Below are positions 5,079 through 6,264 of a stretch of 6,264 bases of DNA, piece after piece. The notes beneath the pieces are model-generated. The model had not been told where the DNA came from, did no database searches, and worked only from the letters and a program-made list of their open reading frames with translations. The DNA is from an uncultured beta proteobacterium (GTDB lineage Bacteria > Pseudomonadota > Gammaproteobacteria > Burkholderiales > Burkholderiaceae_C), in contig CAILKA010000371.1 of NCBI GenBank assembly GCA_903834645.1, positions 1 through 6,264 on the forward strand. The letters run 5' to 3'. Each line of letters opens with the position of its first letter. Position 1 is the first letter of the stretch. A program made the position numbers and the translations under genes.

Positions 5079-6264
5079 CACTCGGCTCGCGCCGGCACCA
5101 GGATGTCGCGGTTGCCGTTGGTGGCCATCGACGACACGACCCCAGACTGCTCCATCTGCTCGAGCAGCCGCGCCGCGCGGTTGTAGCCGATGCGCAGGTG
5201 GCGCTGCACGAGGGAGATGGACGCACGCCGGTGCTGCAGCACCACGGCCACGGCCTGGTCGTACATGGGGTCGTTCTCGCCGCTGGCCCCACCTGCGCCC
5301 TCCCCTGCGCCCTCGCCCTCGCCGTCGAGCGTGCCACCTTCGAGGATGCCTTCCACGTAGTTGGGCTCGCCCTGGCTCTTGAGGTATTCGACGACGCGGT
5401 GCACCTCCTCGTCGGAGACGAAGGCGCCGTGCACACGCACCGGCAAGCCGGTGCCAGGCGCGAGGTAGAGCATGTCGCCCTGGCCGAGCAGTGCCTCGGC
5501 GCCCATCTGGTCGAGGATGGTGCGGCTGTCGATCTTGCTCGACACCTGGAAGCTCAAGCGCGTGGGGATGTTGGCCTTGATGAGGCCCGTGATCACGTCC
5601 ACGCTCGGGCGCTGCGTGGCCAGCACCAGGTGGATGCCCGCGGCACGGGCCTTCTGCGCCAGGCGCGCGATCAGCTCCTCGATCTTCTTGCCCACCACCA
5701 TCATCAGGTCGGCGAGCTCGTCGATGATCACGACGATGTGGGGCAGCCGCTCCAGCGGCTCGGGCTCCTCGGGGGTCAGGCTGAAGGGGTTGGGGAGCTT
5801 CTCCTGGCGCTCGGCCGCCTCCTCGATCTTGCGGTTGTAGCCCGAGAGCTGACGCACGCCGAGCTTGCTCATGAGCTTGTAGCGCCGCTCCATCTCGCCC
5901 ACGCACCAGTTGAGCGCGTGCGCGGCCTGCTTCATGTCCGTCACCACCGGGCACAGCAGGTGCGGGATGCCCTCGTAGACGCTCATCTCGAGCATCTTCG
6001 GGTCGATCAGGATGAGCCGCACGTCGCGCGCCTCGGCCTTGTAGAGCAGGCTCAGGATCATCGCGTTGATGCCCACCGACTTGCCCGAGCCGGTGGTGCC
6101 GGCCACCAGGCAGTGCGGCATCTTGGCCAGATCAGCCACCATGGGCGCGCCGACGATGTCCTTGCCCAGGCCCATGGTGAGCAGGGATTTGGCTTCGTTG
6201 TAGACGCGCGAGCCGAGGATCTCGGACAGACGGATGGATTGGCGCTTGGCATTGGGCAGCTCCA
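5078..6264 (-). CDS. ftsK: FtsK, DNA translocase of the division septum (C-terminal part; 5' end outside window)
   Basis: Motor protein that pumps DNA at the closing septum and activates XerCD recombination at dif. The 394 visible residues, starting ELPNAKRQSIRLSEILGS, cover the end of the alpha domain, the RecA-like beta domain and the gamma domain; the membrane helices and long linker lie beyond 6264. Seen: Walker A GTTGSGKS at visible residues 55-62; Walker B in IVVIIDELADLMM with D181-E182; then the typical LVLATQRPSVDVITGLIKAN segment. A Gly/Glu-rich linker at about 314-329 leads to the gamma winged helix (330-394, NDPMYDQAV...), which holds ASISLVQRHLRIGYNRAARL, the region that in E. 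coli reads KOPS and contacts XerD. The gamma domain separates it from translocases such as SpoIIIE only by lineage; because the N-terminus is missing, a shorter paralog (SftA/FtsK2-like) cannot be fully excluded, but linkage to lolA and rarA favours the main ftsK. Confidence 0.96.
   Translation of the reverse strand, partial: ELPNAKRQSIRLSEILGSRVYNEAKSLLTMGLGKDIVGAPMVADLAKMPHCLVAGTTGSGKSVGINAMILSLLYKAEARDVRLILIDPKMLEMSVYEGIPHLLCPVVTDMKQAAHALNWCVGEMERRYKLMSKLGVRQLSGYNRKIEEAAERQEKLPNPFSLTPEEPEPLERLPHIVVIIDELADLMMVVGKKIEELIARLAQKARAAGIHLVLATQRPSVDVITGLIKANIPTRLSFQVSSKIDSRTILDQMGAEALLGQGDMLYLAPGTGLPVRVHGAFVSDEEVHRVVEYLKSQGEPNYVEGILEGGTLDGEGEGAGEGAGGASGENDPMYDQAVAVVLQHRRASISLVQRHLRIGYNRAARLLEQMEQSGVVSSMATNGNRDILVPARAE
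5276..5323 (-). repeat. Imperfect G-rich tandem repeat encoding the FtsK Gly/Glu linker
   Basis: This stretch codes for GEGEGAGEGAGGASGE, joining the motor and gamma domains of FtsK. The DNA is built from variants of GGCGAGGGCGCAGGG. On the coding strand, five runs of three or more G (5316-5318, 5310-5312, 5302-5305, 5298-5300, 5287-5290) with short loops satisfy the usual G-quadruplex pattern. Flexible Gly/Glu linkers here are normal for FtsK, so the repeat may simply reflect codon choice in a GC-rich genome; it is also a plausible site for length variation between strains. Confidence 0.6.

Noticed and set aside
4419..5954. A 511-codon minus-strand frame that would extend lolA far upstream
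   Set aside because: The upstream part overlaps ftsK in another frame and is low-complexity Arg/Ala/Gly; the LolA signal peptide and the TGATG junction fix the start at 5078.
1..6264. Search by eye for a new system: CRISPR-like repeats, insertion sequence ends, tRNA, prophage or toxin-antitoxin genes
   Set aside because: Genes are contiguous, intact and of well-known families with uniform composition; no spaced direct repeats, terminal inverted repeats or orphan small genes were seen.

Overview
The window is a fully coding, GC-rich stretch (roughly two-thirds G+C by eye) in which every gene lies on the minus strand, so transcription runs from high to low coordinates. Protein sequences and gene order suggest a betaproteobacterium, probably Burkholderiales (a Comamonadaceae-like lineage). 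That placement is inference from the GC content, the FtsK/RarA/LivHMGF sequence style and the TACAAT-type promoter; there is no rRNA or other marker gene to fix it.

Read in the direction of transcription there are two blocks. Block 1 (6264 to 3097) is chromosome maintenance and envelope: the C-terminal part of ftsK (DNA translocase of the divisome; its 5' end is outside the window), lolA (periplasmic lipoprotein carrier) and rarA (AAA+ ATPase acting at stalled forks). The three are packed without gaps, joined by a 1-nt TGATG overlap and a 4-nt GTGA overlap, which suggests one transcript with translational coupling. The order ftsK-lolA-rarA is also that of E. coli, where serS follows. Here serS is absent from that position and a transport operon follows instead.

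Block 2 (2962 to 1) is a branched-chain amino acid type ABC importer: livH and livM (inner-membrane permeases), livG and the first 26 codons of livF (cytoplasmic ATPases; livF runs off the window). livG and livF overlap by ATGA. No periplasmic binding-protein gene is present in the window, so the substrate cannot be fixed from these genes alone. The 134-bp gap between rarA and livH holds the only appreciable non-coding DNA: an imperfect stem-loop just after the rarA stop, a TACAAT -10-like box, a strongly purine/pyrimidine-asymmetric tract and a small hairpin just before the livH start. The liv genes probably have their own promoter there.

I see no tRNA, rRNA, CRISPR array, insertion sequence, prophage, attachment site or frameshifted gene. 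The many long open frames on the plus strand are GC-rich shadows of the minus-strand genes. I did not find a new biological system; the findings are modest, mainly regulatory and structural oddities around livH/livM, a G-quadruplex-type repeat inside ftsK, and the neighbourhood swap after rarA.
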